This document shows, piece after piece, positions 1 to 8,574 of a stretch of 64,000 nt of DNA. A program made the translations under genes and the position numbers. How positions within the stretch are numbered: position 1 is the first letter of the stretch; each line of letters starts with the position of its first letter. The notes beneath the pieces are model-generated. The model worked only from the letters and a program-made list of their open reading frames with translations. It did no database searches and was not told where the DNA came from. The stretch covers positions 1-64,000 of the forward strand of contig CATZLI010000001.1 in NCBI GenBank assembly GCA_958421275.1, in the 5' to 3' direction. The stretch comes from an uncultured Collinsella sp. GTDB lineage: Bacteria > Actinomycetota > Coriobacteriia > Coriobacteriales > Coriobacteriaceae.

Positions 1-257
1 GGTATACGGGTGCATCATCGACGTCTTCAATACAGAAAATATCAGTGCGGAATGTTCCGGAGAGAAACCCCCGTCCCGCCCCCGGATTCCCTGCGTTTAC
101 GGCCTTGAGGTCGGCGGGCGGAGAAGGACGTGGTTGATAGGGATACGTGTTCCTTTCGCTGTTTCGCGCTTTGCGCGAAAGGCGCGTTACTTTGGGATGG
201 GTGGGGAACGTGGTTGTTACGGCAACTGATCCCCACCACAAATTATCCTTGGCATAC
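1..257. other. Left-edge intergenic DNA, no recognised gene
   Basis: No reading frame here looks like a known protein, and the frames that are open are short and mutually overlapping. The right part leads into the promoter and FMN riboswitch of the ribU operon. A gene ending just outside the window cannot be excluded. Confidence 0.5.
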
Positions 258-285
258 TTGCGCGAATACCTGCCCGTGCTACACT
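258..285 (+). promoter_or_regulatory. Candidate promoter of the riboflavin-uptake operon
   Basis: TTGCGC at 258-263 and TACACT at 280-285 are separated by 16 bases and lie just upstream of the FMN riboswitch. Transcription would then start about 10 bases before the aptamer. This is a pattern match by eye only. Confidence 0.45.
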
Positions 286-298
286 TGCAATTGCTGTT

Positions 299-476
299 TC
301 AGGGCGGGGTGGAATTCCCCACTGGCGGTAAATCGGGCGGTGCCAAAGGGGTGCCGTGGCGCAGACGAGGCGTCTGCGACCGAGCCGATGAGTCCGCGAC
401 CCGTGCGTGTGTTGGTTCGCATGCCGGCTGAACTGGTGAGACCCCAGTACCAACGGTTAGAGTCCGGATGAAAGAG
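299..476 (+). promoter_or_regulatory. FMN riboswitch (RFN element)
   Basis: The conserved RFN blocks appear in order: AGGGCGGGGTGGAATTCCCC at 301-320, CTGGCGGTAAA, GAGTCCGCGACC near 390, a variable arm, CTGGTGAGACCCCAGTACC near 433, and the closing AGAGTCCGGATGAAAGAGG at 460-478. These blocks are characteristic of FMN aptamers in front of riboflavin synthesis or uptake genes. The ribU start codon follows about 12 bases after the aptamer, and its Shine-Dalgarno (AGGCAGG) overlaps the aptamer end. Control is therefore probably at translation initiation, with FMN binding hiding the ribosome site. No separate terminator hairpin is visible. Confidence 0.95.
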
Positions 477-488
477 GCAGGTGATCTT

Positions 489-1079
489 ATGTCTGAACAG
501 TCGCAGCATATCCATTTTGAGAACACGAATAGGTGGAGCACCAAACAGCTCGTTACCATGGCGTTGATGTGCGCCTTGGGCGCCCTGTTTATGTACGTGC
601 AGCTGCCCATCCTTCCTTCGGCGCCGTTTTTGACCTACGACCCGTCGCTGGTGCCGGCGATGGTGTGCGGATTTGCGTATGGCCCCGGTGCTGGTACCGC
701 TGTTGCAGCCATGGCGATCGTTATCCATGCGCTCACTACGGGTGACTGGGTCGGCGCGCTTATGAATCTGGTTGCCACGCTGGGCTACATTCTGCCCGCG
801 GCTATCGTCTACCAGAAGATGCATACCTATAAGGGTGCCGTGATTGGCCTGGTGCTCGGCGTTATTGCCGCTACGGCGTTGTCTATGGTCGCAAATCTTA
901 CCATTGGCGTATGGTTCTGGTATGGCTCGGTCGATGTGATCGCCCCGCTCATGATTCCTGCCGTGCTGCCGTTCAACCTTATCAAGACCGTGCTTAACTC
1001 GGTGTTGACGCTTGTGGTGTACAAGGCGGTCTCCAACCTCATCACGCCTAAAAAGGACCAGGTCAAAGGCCGCGCATGA
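489..1079 (+). CDS. ribU: RibU-type riboflavin ECF transporter S component
   Basis: This 196-residue membrane protein is the substrate-binding S subunit of an energy-coupling factor transporter and should bind riboflavin. About five to six hydrophobic segments are visible. The YDPSLVPAMVCGFAYGPG segment near residues 52-69 matches the family pattern of an acidic residue and Pro followed by GFxxGP. The ATG at 489 is preferred to the in-frame ATG at 468 because it has the AGGCAGG ribosome site and 468 lies inside the aptamer. Its stop overlaps the next start by four bases (ATGA), so it is translationally coupled to the ATPase gene. The FMN riboswitch directly upstream supports riboflavin as substrate. 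Confidence 0.92.
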   Translation: MSEQSQHIHFENTNRWSTKQLVTMALMCALGALFMYVQLPILPSAPFLTYDPSLVPAMVCGFAYGPGAGTAVAAMAIVIHALTTGDWVGALMNLVATLGYILPAAIVYQKMHTYKGAVIGLVLGVIAATALSMVANLTIGVWFWYGSVDVIAPLMIPAVLPFNLIKTVLNSVLTLVVYKAVSNLITPKKDQVKGRA

Positions 1080-2980
1080 TTGAGTGTCGGGGCGTTTCCT
1101 TTAGCTATGACGGTGCCGCACCGGCACTCGACGGCGTCGATCTGAACATCGAGGATGGCGAGTTTTTCTGCATCCTCGGTGGCAATGGGTCGGGCAAGTC
1201 GACGTTTGCCAAGCATCTGAATGCACTGTTGCAGCCCGATGCGGGCACGGTACGCGTCAACGGCATGGATGCGTCCGACCCCGAGCTGGTCTACGACATT
1301 CGTTCGACCGCGGGCATGGTATTCCAGAATCCCGATGATCAGCTGGTAGCAACGCTTGTCGAAGATGACGTTGCGTTTGGTCCTGAAAACCTTGGCGTGC
1401 CATCGGCGCAAATTGCGCAGCGCGTACGCGAGGCACTGAAGGGCGTGGGCCTGGTGGGCTTTGAGCGCCACGAGACCCACGCGCTTTCGGGCGGCCAAAA
1501 GCAGCGCGTGGCGCTTGCCGGCGTGCTCGCCATGGAACCGCGCGTGCTCATATTGGACGAGGCTTCCTCGATGCTCGATCCGCGTGGACGCAAGGGCCTC
1601 ATGAAGGCTTGCCGTGCGCTCCACGATCGTGGCATGACCATCGTGATGATTACGCACTTTATGGAAGAGGCTGCCGAGGCCGATCGTGTCGCGGTGTTTC
1701 GGGCGGGGCGCGTTGCCATGCTCGGTACGCCCGAGGAAATCTTGACGCGGGCGGACGAACTTGCGCAGCTCAACTTGGATATGCCGGCGTCGTGCTGTCT
1801 AGGTAGGGCACTTCGTGAGAAGGGCGTACCCGTTTGCGCGCAGGTGCGTGAGGCGGATATGGTTGCCGAGGTTGTGGAGACTTATGCCGAGCGAAGTGGG
1901 GCAGGCACCGTGGGGCAGTCTTCCGCATCCCAGTTGGAAATCGCTGACGGCACTGTTCCGGTAGACAACGAGGGCAACGCGTCGGAGCCCGTCATAGAGC
2001 TATCCCATGTTTCGTACAGTTATTCGCTGAGCGCCCGCGAGCGTCGCCGTTGGCACAAGCGCTCGGCCGCCGAGGGTTCATCGAACAAACAGGCTCTCTG
2101 GGGAAACGACCCCAGCAGCCCGTGGGCGCTGCGCGATGTATCGCTGACGGTGCGTCGCGGCGAATTCCTGGGCTTGGCAGGTCATACCGGTTCGGGTAAG
2201 TCGACGCTGGTCCAGCATCTCAACGGTTTGATTCGCCCCCAGGAGGGATCCGTTCGCGCGCTGGGGCTTGATCTGTCAAACAAGAAAGACGCCGCCGCGG
2301 TTAAGGCCAAGGTCGGCGTGGTGTTTCAATATCCTGAGCGTCAGCTGTTTGCCGAAACCGTGGCGCAGGACGTGGCGTTTGGTCCGCATAACCTTGGCTT
2401 GCCGCAAGATGAAGTCGACCGTCGTGTCGAGTCATCGCTCTCACGCGTGGGCCTCGACCTTTCCACGGTCGGCGGCAAGAGTCCCTTTGAGCTTTCGGGC
2501 GGTCAGCAACGACGTGTGGCATTCGCCGGCGTGCTCGCCATGGAGCCCGAAGTCTTGGTGCTCGATGAGCCCATGGCGGGGCTCGATCCGGCTGCGTGCA
2601 GGGATTTCCTTGAGCTTATCGATCGACTTCACCGCGATGGCCTGACCGTTGTCATGGTTTCGCATAGTATGGATGACCTGGCCAATTGCTGCGACCGCAT
2701 CGTCGTAATGAACGAAGGTGCAGTGTTTGCCGAGGGAACCCCCGTGCAGGTGTTTGCGCATGCCGATGAGCTCAAGTCGATCGGCTTGGGCGTACCTGCT
2801 GCTCAGCGCATGGCGTTGGCGCTCGCGGAAGCGGGCGTGCCGCTGCGTCGCGGCGGGCTCTATACGGTTGAGTCGTTGGCCGACGAGTTGGTAGATTTGC
2901 TGATCGGTCGCTCGGACGGTCCTTCTAACGTCGCGGACATTGCTAAATCCAAGACGGTCGCGCGAGAGGAGGGCTGCTGA
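1076..2980 (+). CDS. ecfA: ECF transporter ATPase with two fused ABC domains (EcfA-EcfA')
   Basis: A single 634-residue protein carries two complete ABC ATPase domains that are normally two genes. Domain 1 has Walker A GGNGSGKST near residue 35, signature LSGGQKQRVALAG and Walker B VLILDEASSML. Domain 2 has GHTGSGKST near residue 371, LSGGQQRRVAFAG and LVLDEPMAGLD. A linker of about 70 residues lies between them. The pair powers the ECF transporter with EcfT and the S subunit. It overlaps ribU by four bases and ecfT by one base, so the three form one operon under the FMN riboswitch. In other bacteria the same ATPases often serve several S components. The first Walker B has AS where PT is common, a tolerable variation. 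Confidence 0.95.
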   Translation: MIECRGVSFSYDGAAPALDGVDLNIEDGEFFCILGGNGSGKSTFAKHLNALLQPDAGTVRVNGMDASDPELVYDIRSTAGMVFQNPDDQLVATLVEDDVAFGPENLGVPSAQIAQRVREALKGVGLVGFERHETHALSGGQKQRVALAGVLAMEPRVLILDEASSMLDPRGRKGLMKACRALHDRGMTIVMITHFMEEAAEADRVAVFRAGRVAMLGTPEEILTRADELAQLNLDMPASCCLGRALREKGVPVCAQVREADMVAEVVETYAERSGAGTVGQSSASQLEIADGTVPVDNEGNASEPVIELSHVSYSYSLSARERRRWHKRSAAEGSSNKQALWGNDPSSPWALRDVSLTVRRGEFLGLAGHTGSGKSTLVQHLNGLIRPQEGSVRALGLDLSNKKDAAAVKAKVGVVFQYPERQLFAETVAQDVAFGPHNLGLPQDEVDRRVESSLSRVGLDLSTVGGKSPFELSGGQQRRVAFAGVLAMEPEVLVLDEPMAGLDPAACRDFLELIDRLHRDGLTVVMVSHSMDDLANCCDRIVVMNEGAVFAEGTPVQVFAHADELKSIGLGVPAAQRMALALAEAGVPLRRGGLYTVESLADELVDLLIGRSDGPSNVADIAKSKTVAREEGC

Positions 2981-3780
2981 TGGAGGCGTTTTCGTTTGGC
3001 AGTTACTATCCCGGCGATAGTGCAATCCACCGCTTGGACCCGCGAACCAAGTTGCTCTTGGGCTTTGTGTTTCTGATCACGACGCTCACGGTCAGTGGCT
3101 TCCGCGGACTGGCCCCGGTCGCAATTTTCGTTGTGCTGATCTATGCCGTGTCTCGGGTGCCGTTGCGCCGGGTCCTATCATCGATGGCGCCGCTGCTGGC
3201 AATCGTCGTCGTGGTCGCGGTGCTCAACTTGTTTACCGATCAGAGTGGGCGCATTCTGTGGCAGCTCGGCTTTTTGCAGATAAGCGAGGGCTCACTGCGT
3301 TCTGCGGCGTTTATGGCGTGCCGCCTGACCCTGATGATGGCCGGCATGAGCGCCATTACGCTCACCACCCCCACGCTCGACCTCACCGCGGGCTTTGAGC
3401 GTCTGCTCGCACCGTTTGCGCGCGTGGGGCTTCCGGCGCATGAGCTCGGCATGATCATGGGTATCGCGTTGCGCTTTATGCCGCAGTTCGCTACCGAGAT
3501 GAAGCAGACGGCCGATGCGCAGGCGAGCCGCGGTGCGCGCGTGACGGGAGGCCCGCTCGGCGGCGTGCGTATGCTCGGCAGTGTGGCCATTCCGCTGTTC
3601 ACGGGCGTGTTCCGTCATGCCGAAACGCTTTCGGCCGCCATGGATGCGCGTTGCTATCACGGCGAACAGGGACGCACGCGTCTGCATGCACTTACGTTTG
3701 GCCGCGGCGATGCATTGGCGGCGGTGGTGACGGCGTTGCTGCTCATCTGCGTCATCGTCATCAACCTTCAACTTGTTTAG
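2980..3780 (+). CDS. ecfT: ECF transporter transmembrane coupling protein EcfT
   Basis: This 266-residue integral membrane protein couples the EcfA ATPases to the S component. It starts at ATG 2980, overlapping the TGA of ecfA by one base. About five to six membrane helices are visible, together with the family's two short Ala-Arg motifs in the cytoplasmic coupling helices: ASRGARVTGG near residues 173-182 and AMDARCYHG near residues 216-224. The entry motif HRLDPRTKLL near residue 17 is also typical. It is the last clear gene of the operon; the next gene starts 30 bases downstream and is unrelated. Confidence 0.94.
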   Translation: MEAFSFGSYYPGDSAIHRLDPRTKLLLGFVFLITTLTVSGFRGLAPVAIFVVLIYAVSRVPLRRVLSSMAPLLAIVVVVAVLNLFTDQSGRILWQLGFLQISEGSLRSAAFMACRLTLMMAGMSAITLTTPTLDLTAGFERLLAPFARVGLPAHELGMIMGIALRFMPQFATEMKQTADAQASRGARVTGGPLGGVRMLGSVAIPLFTGVFRHAETLSAAMDARCYHGEQGRTRLHALTFGRGDALAAVVTALLLICVIVINLQLV

Positions 3781-3810
3781 GCGCGATTCGAGCGCAGGAA
3801 AGGGCTCCCT

Positions 3811-4257
3811 ATGACCGACAACGACCGCACAGCTCAGCTTGAGCGCGCCTGTTCGTATCTCAGGCGCATTCCGGCGTGGTATCTGGCCACGACCGATGCA
3901 AGCGACGGGCATCAGCCTCGCGTGAGGCCGTTTTCGTTTGCCATGGTCGATGACGGTAAGCTGTGGTTTTGCACATCGCGCGACAAGGATGTGTGGGCGG
4001 AGCTGAGTGCGAATCCCAAGTTTGAGCTCTCGGGCTGGAAGCCGGGGGAATGTTGGATCGTATTGACCGGCGAAGCCGCACTTGAGGACGACGCAGTTGC
4101 GAGCGACAAGGTGCGTCAAGCGGGTTTTAAGCACATGGTGGGCATTGGCGAGGAACACGAGAGTGCCAACGACGGCCGCCTTGCTTTCTTTTCGGTCCGC
4201 AATATTGTCGCGCGCTTCTGTGATATCGACGGCAGCGAGGAGCGCCTGGAGCTCTAG
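3811..4257 (+). CDS. Pyridoxamine 5'-phosphate oxidase-like flavin protein
   Basis: This 148-residue protein has the split beta-barrel of the PNPOx-like family: YLATTD near residue 27, a xRVRPFSF strand near residue 42, KLWFCTSRDKDVW, and a C-terminal VLTGEA strand. Such proteins usually bind FMN or heme. The substrate cannot be read from sequence, and the short length argues against true PdxH. It is followed 44 bases later by a clear paralogue, so the two look like a local duplication. Placement after the riboflavin-uptake operon fits a flavin-dependent enzyme but proves nothing. Confidence 0.8.
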   Translation: MTDNDRTAQLERACSYLRRIPAWYLATTDASDGHQPRVRPFSFAMVDDGKLWFCTSRDKDVWAELSANPKFELSGWKPGECWIVLTGEAALEDDAVASDKVRQAGFKHMVGIGEEHESANDGRLAFFSVRNIVARFCDIDGSEERLEL

Positions 4258-4301
4258 CTCGCACAAACCAGGTTCCCAAACTAGCTAGTACAGGAGGAAA
4301 C

Positions 4302-4712
4302 GTGGACGGATTGAATACGGTTTTGGAGTATCTGACGTCGGTGCCGGCATGGTATTTGGCGACGAGCGTGGACGGACAGCCACATGTGCGTCCGTTCTCG
4401 TTTGCACAGATTCAGGACGGCAAACTGTGGTTTGTAACGGCGCGCACCAAGGATGTGTGGCAGGAGCTGCTGCAAAATCAGCGCTTTGAGGCCACGAGTT
4501 GGTGGCCGGGCCATGGCTGGCTCATCTTGCGCGGGCGTGCCGGCTTGGATGACCGGGCTTTAGACGAAATGCGCGAAGCCGGGTGGAAGCATCTAGAGCG
4601 CCTGGGCGAGCACTATGAGGGGCCTAACGACCCCACGCTCGTCTTCTTTAGCGTCGAGGATCCCGAGGCTTTTATCTGCAATCACGACGAATGGGTGCCG
4701 GTCGAGCTCTAG
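4302..4712 (+). CDS. Second pyridoxamine 5'-phosphate oxidase-like protein (paralogue)
   Basis: This 136-residue protein shares with its upstream neighbour the order VPAWYLATS, PHVRPFSFAQIQDGKLWFVT, TKDVWQELL and a GHGWLILRGRAGL strand. It is therefore a PNPOx-like flavin-binding barrel. The GTG at 4302 is chosen because AGGAGG lies six bases before it and the alignment with the paralogue begins there. A strong hairpin at 4748-4806 follows the gene. Function beyond probable flavin binding is unknown. Confidence 0.8.
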   Translation: MDGLNTVLEYLTSVPAWYLATSVDGQPHVRPFSFAQIQDGKLWFVTARTKDVWQELLQNQRFEATSWWPGHGWLILRGRAGLDDRALDEMREAGWKHLERLGEHYEGPNDPTLVFFSVEDPEAFICNHDEWVPVEL

Positions 4713-4747
4713 CCAGCTGGCTCATCCTAACAACTTGGTTTTCGCAT

Positions 4748-4806
4748 GGGCGGGCCCCGTATTGCCCGACGCCGTTAGGAGCGCCGGTCAATACGGGGCC
4801 CGCTCC
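4748..4806 (+). terminator. Long GC-rich hairpin before argC
   Basis: Arms GGGCGGGCCCCGTATTG (748-764) and CAATACGGGGCCCGCTCC (789-806) pair over about 17 bases around a loop that can fold again. There is no T-tract, so it is a strong stop or an mRNA 3' end for the preceding pair rather than a textbook terminator. Confidence 0.6.
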
Positions 4807-4847
4807 ATTTGTCAATTCCTTCAAGCGAATGTGTCGGGAATGTTTCA

Positions 4848-4884
4848 ATGCATGAATATGCAAGCCATTTACGTGTTCATGCAT
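4848..4884 (+). promoter_or_regulatory. Candidate ArgR (ARG box) operator of the arg operon
   Basis: Two half-palindromic blocks, ATGCATGAATATGCA at 848-862 and GTTCATGCAT at 875-884, lie about 90 bases before argC. CATGAATA followed by TGCAAG resembles the ARG boxes bound by ArgR/AhrC, and paired boxes bind one hexamer. The placement fits arginine-responsive repression. No argR gene lies in this window. Confidence 0.55.
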
Positions 4885-4969
4885 CTTTTGGTGCTAAAGT
4901 TTCAACCCACTTCATAACGACCGCTGCGAAATGCGCATCGGTGCATAAATCGCAGACAAGGAGTCTGAT

Positions 4970-6040
4970 ATGTCTTTAAAGGTTGGAATCGTCGGCGCGG
5001 CTGGATATGCCGGAGCCGAGCTCATTCGCCTCGTGCTCGGCCATCCCGAGTTTGAACTTGTTGCCATTACGTCCAACGCCGATGCCGGCCAGCCGCTGTC
5101 CGCGGTGTATCCGAGCTTTGCTGGCGTGAGCGATCTGGTTTTCACCACGCATGACGCCCCCGAGCTTAAGAGCTGCGATGCGGTTTTTCTTGCCGTGCCG
5201 CACACGGCTGCCATGGCACAGGTGCCCGCGCTGCTTGCATCGGGCGTCTCCTGCTTTGATCTTTCGGCCGACTACCGCCTGAACGACGCGTCCGTCTTTG
5301 AGACGTGGTATGCCGCCGAGCATACGAGCCCCGAGCTGCTCAAGACCCGTGCCTTTGGCCTGCCCGAGCTATTCTGCCGGGACTTGGAGACCGCCGCATC
5401 CGACCATGCCGACGGCAAACCCGTGCTGGTCGCCTGCGCCGGTTGCTATCCCACCGCAACGAGCCTTGCCGCCGCGCCCGCCGTGCGCGCTGGCTGGGTT
5501 GCCCAGAGCGGCCCCGTGATCGTTGATGCCATCAGCGGTGTGACGGGTGCCGGCAAGTCCTGCAATGCTCGTACGCATTTTTGCAGCGCTGACGAGAACT
5601 TGGAGGCCTACGGCGTGGACAAGCATCGCCACACGCCCGAGATTGAGCAAATCCTTGGCCTGACCGATCGCGTCGTCTTCACCCCGCATCTGGCACCGCT
5701 CAAGCGCGGCCTGCTCTCCACGGTGACGCTGCCGCTCACGCCGCAGGCCATCGACTCCCTGGCTCTTGAGGATGTCGTCGACTATTACAAGCAGTTCTAC
5801 GCTGGACGCACCTTTGTGCGCGTGCTCGATGCCGGCCAGCAGCCCAAGACGGCTTCGGTCGTCGGCACCAACGCCGCCCAGATTGGCCTTGCGTTCAACA
5901 AACGCGCGGGCGTGCTGGTGGCGACGGGCGCCATCGACAATCTGTGCAAGGGCGCTGCGGGCCAAGCGGTCCAGTGCGCCAATATCGTCTTTGGCTTTGA
6001 CGAGCGACGAGGCTTGCCCACAGTGGCGTGCCCGGTGTAG
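4970..6040 (+). CDS. argC: N-acetyl-gamma-glutamyl-phosphate reductase
   Basis: This 356-residue enzyme catalyses the third step of arginine synthesis, the NADPH-dependent reduction of N-acetylglutamyl phosphate to the semialdehyde. The N-terminal nucleotide-binding motif GIVGAAGYAGAELIRL and the catalytic-cysteine block ACAGCYPTATSLA near residue 155 are present. The length is slightly above the usual 340-350. ATG 4970 has AAGGAG ten bases upstream. It opens the cluster argC-argJ-argB-argD, all on one strand. Confidence 0.97.
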   Translation: MSLKVGIVGAAGYAGAELIRLVLGHPEFELVAITSNADAGQPLSAVYPSFAGVSDLVFTTHDAPELKSCDAVFLAVPHTAAMAQVPALLASGVSCFDLSADYRLNDASVFETWYAAEHTSPELLKTRAFGLPELFCRDLETAASDHADGKPVLVACAGCYPTATSLAAAPAVRAGWVAQSGPVIVDAISGVTGAGKSCNARTHFCSADENLEAYGVDKHRHTPEIEQILGLTDRVVFTPHLAPLKRGLLSTVTLPLTPQAIDSLALEDVVDYYKQFYAGRTFVRVLDAGQQPKTASVVGTNAAQIGLAFNKRAGVLVATGAIDNLCKGAAGQAVQCANIVFGFDERRGLPTVACPV

Positions 6041-6174
6041 CACATTCGATTGTTAACGATTTGGTAGTCGGGCATCGAGTGGGGCGCCACTCTTAAGCTG
6101 GTCTCATGATCACGACTGGCATGGCGCACCAACCGATGTCCGTTTTTTGTTTGACATAAGGAGTCATAAAGACG

Positions 6175-7443
6175 ATGAATACCGAGCTGTTTGATATCAA
6201 GATTCGCGCCGTCGAGGGTGGCGTTACGGCTGCGGCTGGTTTTAAAGCTGCGGGCATCCACGCTGGGTTCCGCAAGAACCCCGAGCGTCTGGATTACGCG
6301 CTCGTCGTGCCCGATAAACCCTGTCCCGGTGCCGGCGTGTTTACTACCAATCGCTTTTGCGCGGCGCCCGTGCAAGTGAGCCGTGCCAACCTGGGCGGTG
6401 CCGACAAGGGTTACGGTATCATCGCCGGCGTTTCGGTCAACTCTGGCAATGCCAACGCCGCCACGGGTGAGACCGGCCTTGCATGCGCGCGCGAGACGTG
6501 CAGCATCGCATCGCAGGTCATCGGCTGCGAGCCCCGGCAGATTCTGGTTGCCTCCACGGGCGTGATTGGCCAGATTCTGCCGATCGACACGTTTGAGACC
6601 GCCATTCCTGCTGCCTACGAGGCGCTCTCCGCCCACGGTGGCGCCGATGCCGCTCGCGCCATCATGACGACTGACACGCACTCCAAGGAGTACGCCGTGT
6701 CCTATGTCAGCGAGGCTGCGGGTCATGCGGGCAATGTCTATACGGTAGGCGGAATGTGCAAGGGCTCGGGCATGATCATGCCCAATATGGCCACCATGAT
6801 CGCGGTCATTACTACCGATGCCCCCGTCGAGCCTGCGGCACTTCATGCCCTGCTGCTCTCGACCGTCAAGCAGACCTTTAACAAGGTAACGGTCGATTCC
6901 GACACCTCGACCAACGACACCTGCACCATGCTTGCCTCCGGCGCCGCTGCCGCAGATGCCGAGCCTATCGTCGAGGGCTCCGATGCCTTCGACGAGTTGG
7001 CATTTGCCGTGCACGAGGTGTGCGAGAGCCTGGCGCGCAATATCGCCGCCGATGGCGAGGGCGCATCCAAGCTTGTTACGGTCAACGTTACCGGCGCCGT
7101 GAACGACGAGGAGGCCGATATCGTCGCTCGCGCCGTTGCCAACTCGCCGCTCGTTAAGACCTGCATCGCCGGCCACGACTGCAACTGGGGCCGCGTCGCC
7201 ATGGCACTCGGCAAGTGCGGCGTGAAGTTTAATCAGGAAGACGTTTCCATCGACATGATGGGCATGCCTGTCTGTCGCGATGGTCTGACTGTTCCCTTTG
7301 ACGAGGACGAGGCTCTACGACGTTTCGAGGCGCCCGAGATCGTGATCTCGGCCGACCTGGGCGCAGGCGACGCGGCAACGACCGTGTGGACCTGCGACCT
7401 CACGCACGAGTACATCTCCATTAACGGTGACTACCGTTCCTAG
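6175..7443 (+). CDS. argJ: Bifunctional ornithine acetyltransferase / N-acetylglutamate synthase
   Basis: This 422-residue protein transfers the acetyl group from acetylornithine to glutamate, recycling it and making N-acetylglutamate. The self-cleavage region GSGMIMPNMATMIAVITTDA near residues 200-219 carries the nucleophilic Thr of the ATM motif that separates the alpha and beta chains. AAGGAG stands 11-16 bases before ATG 6175. Because argJ is present, the cluster uses the cyclic acetyl route; whether the enzyme also makes N-acetylglutamate from acetyl-CoA cannot be told from sequence alone. Confidence 0.96.
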   Translation: MNTELFDIKIRAVEGGVTAAAGFKAAGIHAGFRKNPERLDYALVVPDKPCPGAGVFTTNRFCAAPVQVSRANLGGADKGYGIIAGVSVNSGNANAATGETGLACARETCSIASQVIGCEPRQILVASTGVIGQILPIDTFETAIPAAYEALSAHGGADAARAIMTTDTHSKEYAVSYVSEAAGHAGNVYTVGGMCKGSGMIMPNMATMIAVITTDAPVEPAALHALLLSTVKQTFNKVTVDSDTSTNDTCTMLASGAAAADAEPIVEGSDAFDELAFAVHEVCESLARNIAADGEGASKLVTVNVTGAVNDEEADIVARAVANSPLVKTCIAGHDCNWGRVAMALGKCGVKFNQEDVSIDMMGMPVCRDGLTVPFDEDEALRRFEAPEIVISADLGAGDAATTVWTCDLTHEYISINGDYRS

Positions 7444-7524
7444 ATTCCAGGCACGCTGCGCATCTTGCCGCGATTGCGGACAGCGGAGCACGGCGCGATA
7501 ACGATACGAAAGACGAGGCAGATT

Positions 7525-8505
7525 ATGAAATTCGCACGCGATTGTCGTTCGAGCGAATCCAACGAAGCAACCGCGCAGCTGCTGTTCGAAGCACTGCCGT
7601 GGATTAAGAACCTGACCGGCAAGACGGTTGTTATCAAATATGGCGGAGCCGCCATGGTTGATGAGCAGCTGCGCCGCGACGTGATGAGCGACATCGTTTT
7701 GCTCAAGATCATCGGTATGCGCCCCGTCATCGTGCATGGCGGCGGCAAGGCTATCAACGAGGCGCTCAGCCACTACGACATCCCCGTCGAGTTTAAGAAC
7801 GGCCAGCGCGTGACTACGCCTGCCACCATGGACATCGTGCGCGAGGTACTGGGCGGCAAGGTCAATCAGGAGCTGGTCGCGGCGCTCAACCACCACGGCA
7901 ACCTGGCCGTGGGCGTGTCCGGCAGCGACGCCGGCACCCTTATCGCCGAGCCACTCGACCCAGAGCTCGGCCGCGTGGGCAAGGTCACGCACGTCAACAC
8001 CGACTATATCGAGCGCCTGCTCGAAAGCGAGTACATCCCCGTCATCGCTACCGTCGCGGCGGGGGAGGACGGCGGTTTCTTCAACATCAACGCCGACACC
8101 GCCGCCGGTGCCGTTGCCGCGGCGCTCCACGCGCATAAGGCGATCTTTTTGACCGATGTCGATGGCCTGTACAAGGACTTTAGCGACAAGGACTCGCTTA
8201 TCTCCAACCTAACGCTCGACGAGGTTAACGAAATGCTCTACGGCGGCGAGGTCGATAAGGGCATGATTCCCAAGCTGCGTGCGGCCGTCGATGCGCTTAC
8301 CGGCGGCGTATTTCGTGCCCACATCATTAACGGTACTACGCCGCATTCGCTGCTCCTGGAGCTGCTGACCGATGCCGGCGTCGGCACCGTGATCCATTCC
8401 ACCGAGACGGCTTACGAGTTCGATACGCATCCGCATCCGCTTTCGACGTTTGCTGCGCGTCTGACCGAGAACCTTGACGAGGTCGAGAAGCTTCAGACGG
8501 TCTAG
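7525..8505 (+). CDS. argB: Acetylglutamate kinase
   Basis: This 326-residue amino-acid kinase phosphorylates N-acetylglutamate. Family signatures are KTVVIKYGGAAM near residue 27, VIVHGGGKAI near residue 72, and a C-terminal GGVFRAHIINGTTPHSLLLEL block. The ATG at 7525 is preferred to an in-frame codon at 7465 because GACGAGGCAG precedes it and the homologous region starts there. An N-terminal helix of about 20 residues before the kinase core is typical of the arginine-inhibited hexameric forms, so feedback inhibition is plausible. It lies between argJ and argD. Confidence 0.96.
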   Translation: MKFARDCRSSESNEATAQLLFEALPWIKNLTGKTVVIKYGGAAMVDEQLRRDVMSDIVLLKIIGMRPVIVHGGGKAINEALSHYDIPVEFKNGQRVTTPATMDIVREVLGGKVNQELVAALNHHGNLAVGVSGSDAGTLIAEPLDPELGRVGKVTHVNTDYIERLLESEYIPVIATVAAGEDGGFFNINADTAAGAVAAALHAHKAIFLTDVDGLYKDFSDKDSLISNLTLDEVNEMLYGGEVDKGMIPKLRAAVDALTGGVFRAHIINGTTPHSLLLELLTDAGVGTVIHSTETAYEFDTHPHPLSTFAARLTENLDEVEKLQTV

Positions 8506-8574
8506 CTGACCCTCAGCCGCCCCATTCCTGCACCCATAGCCCCGCGCCGTCTGGCGCCCAACGAAAGGCATCTC

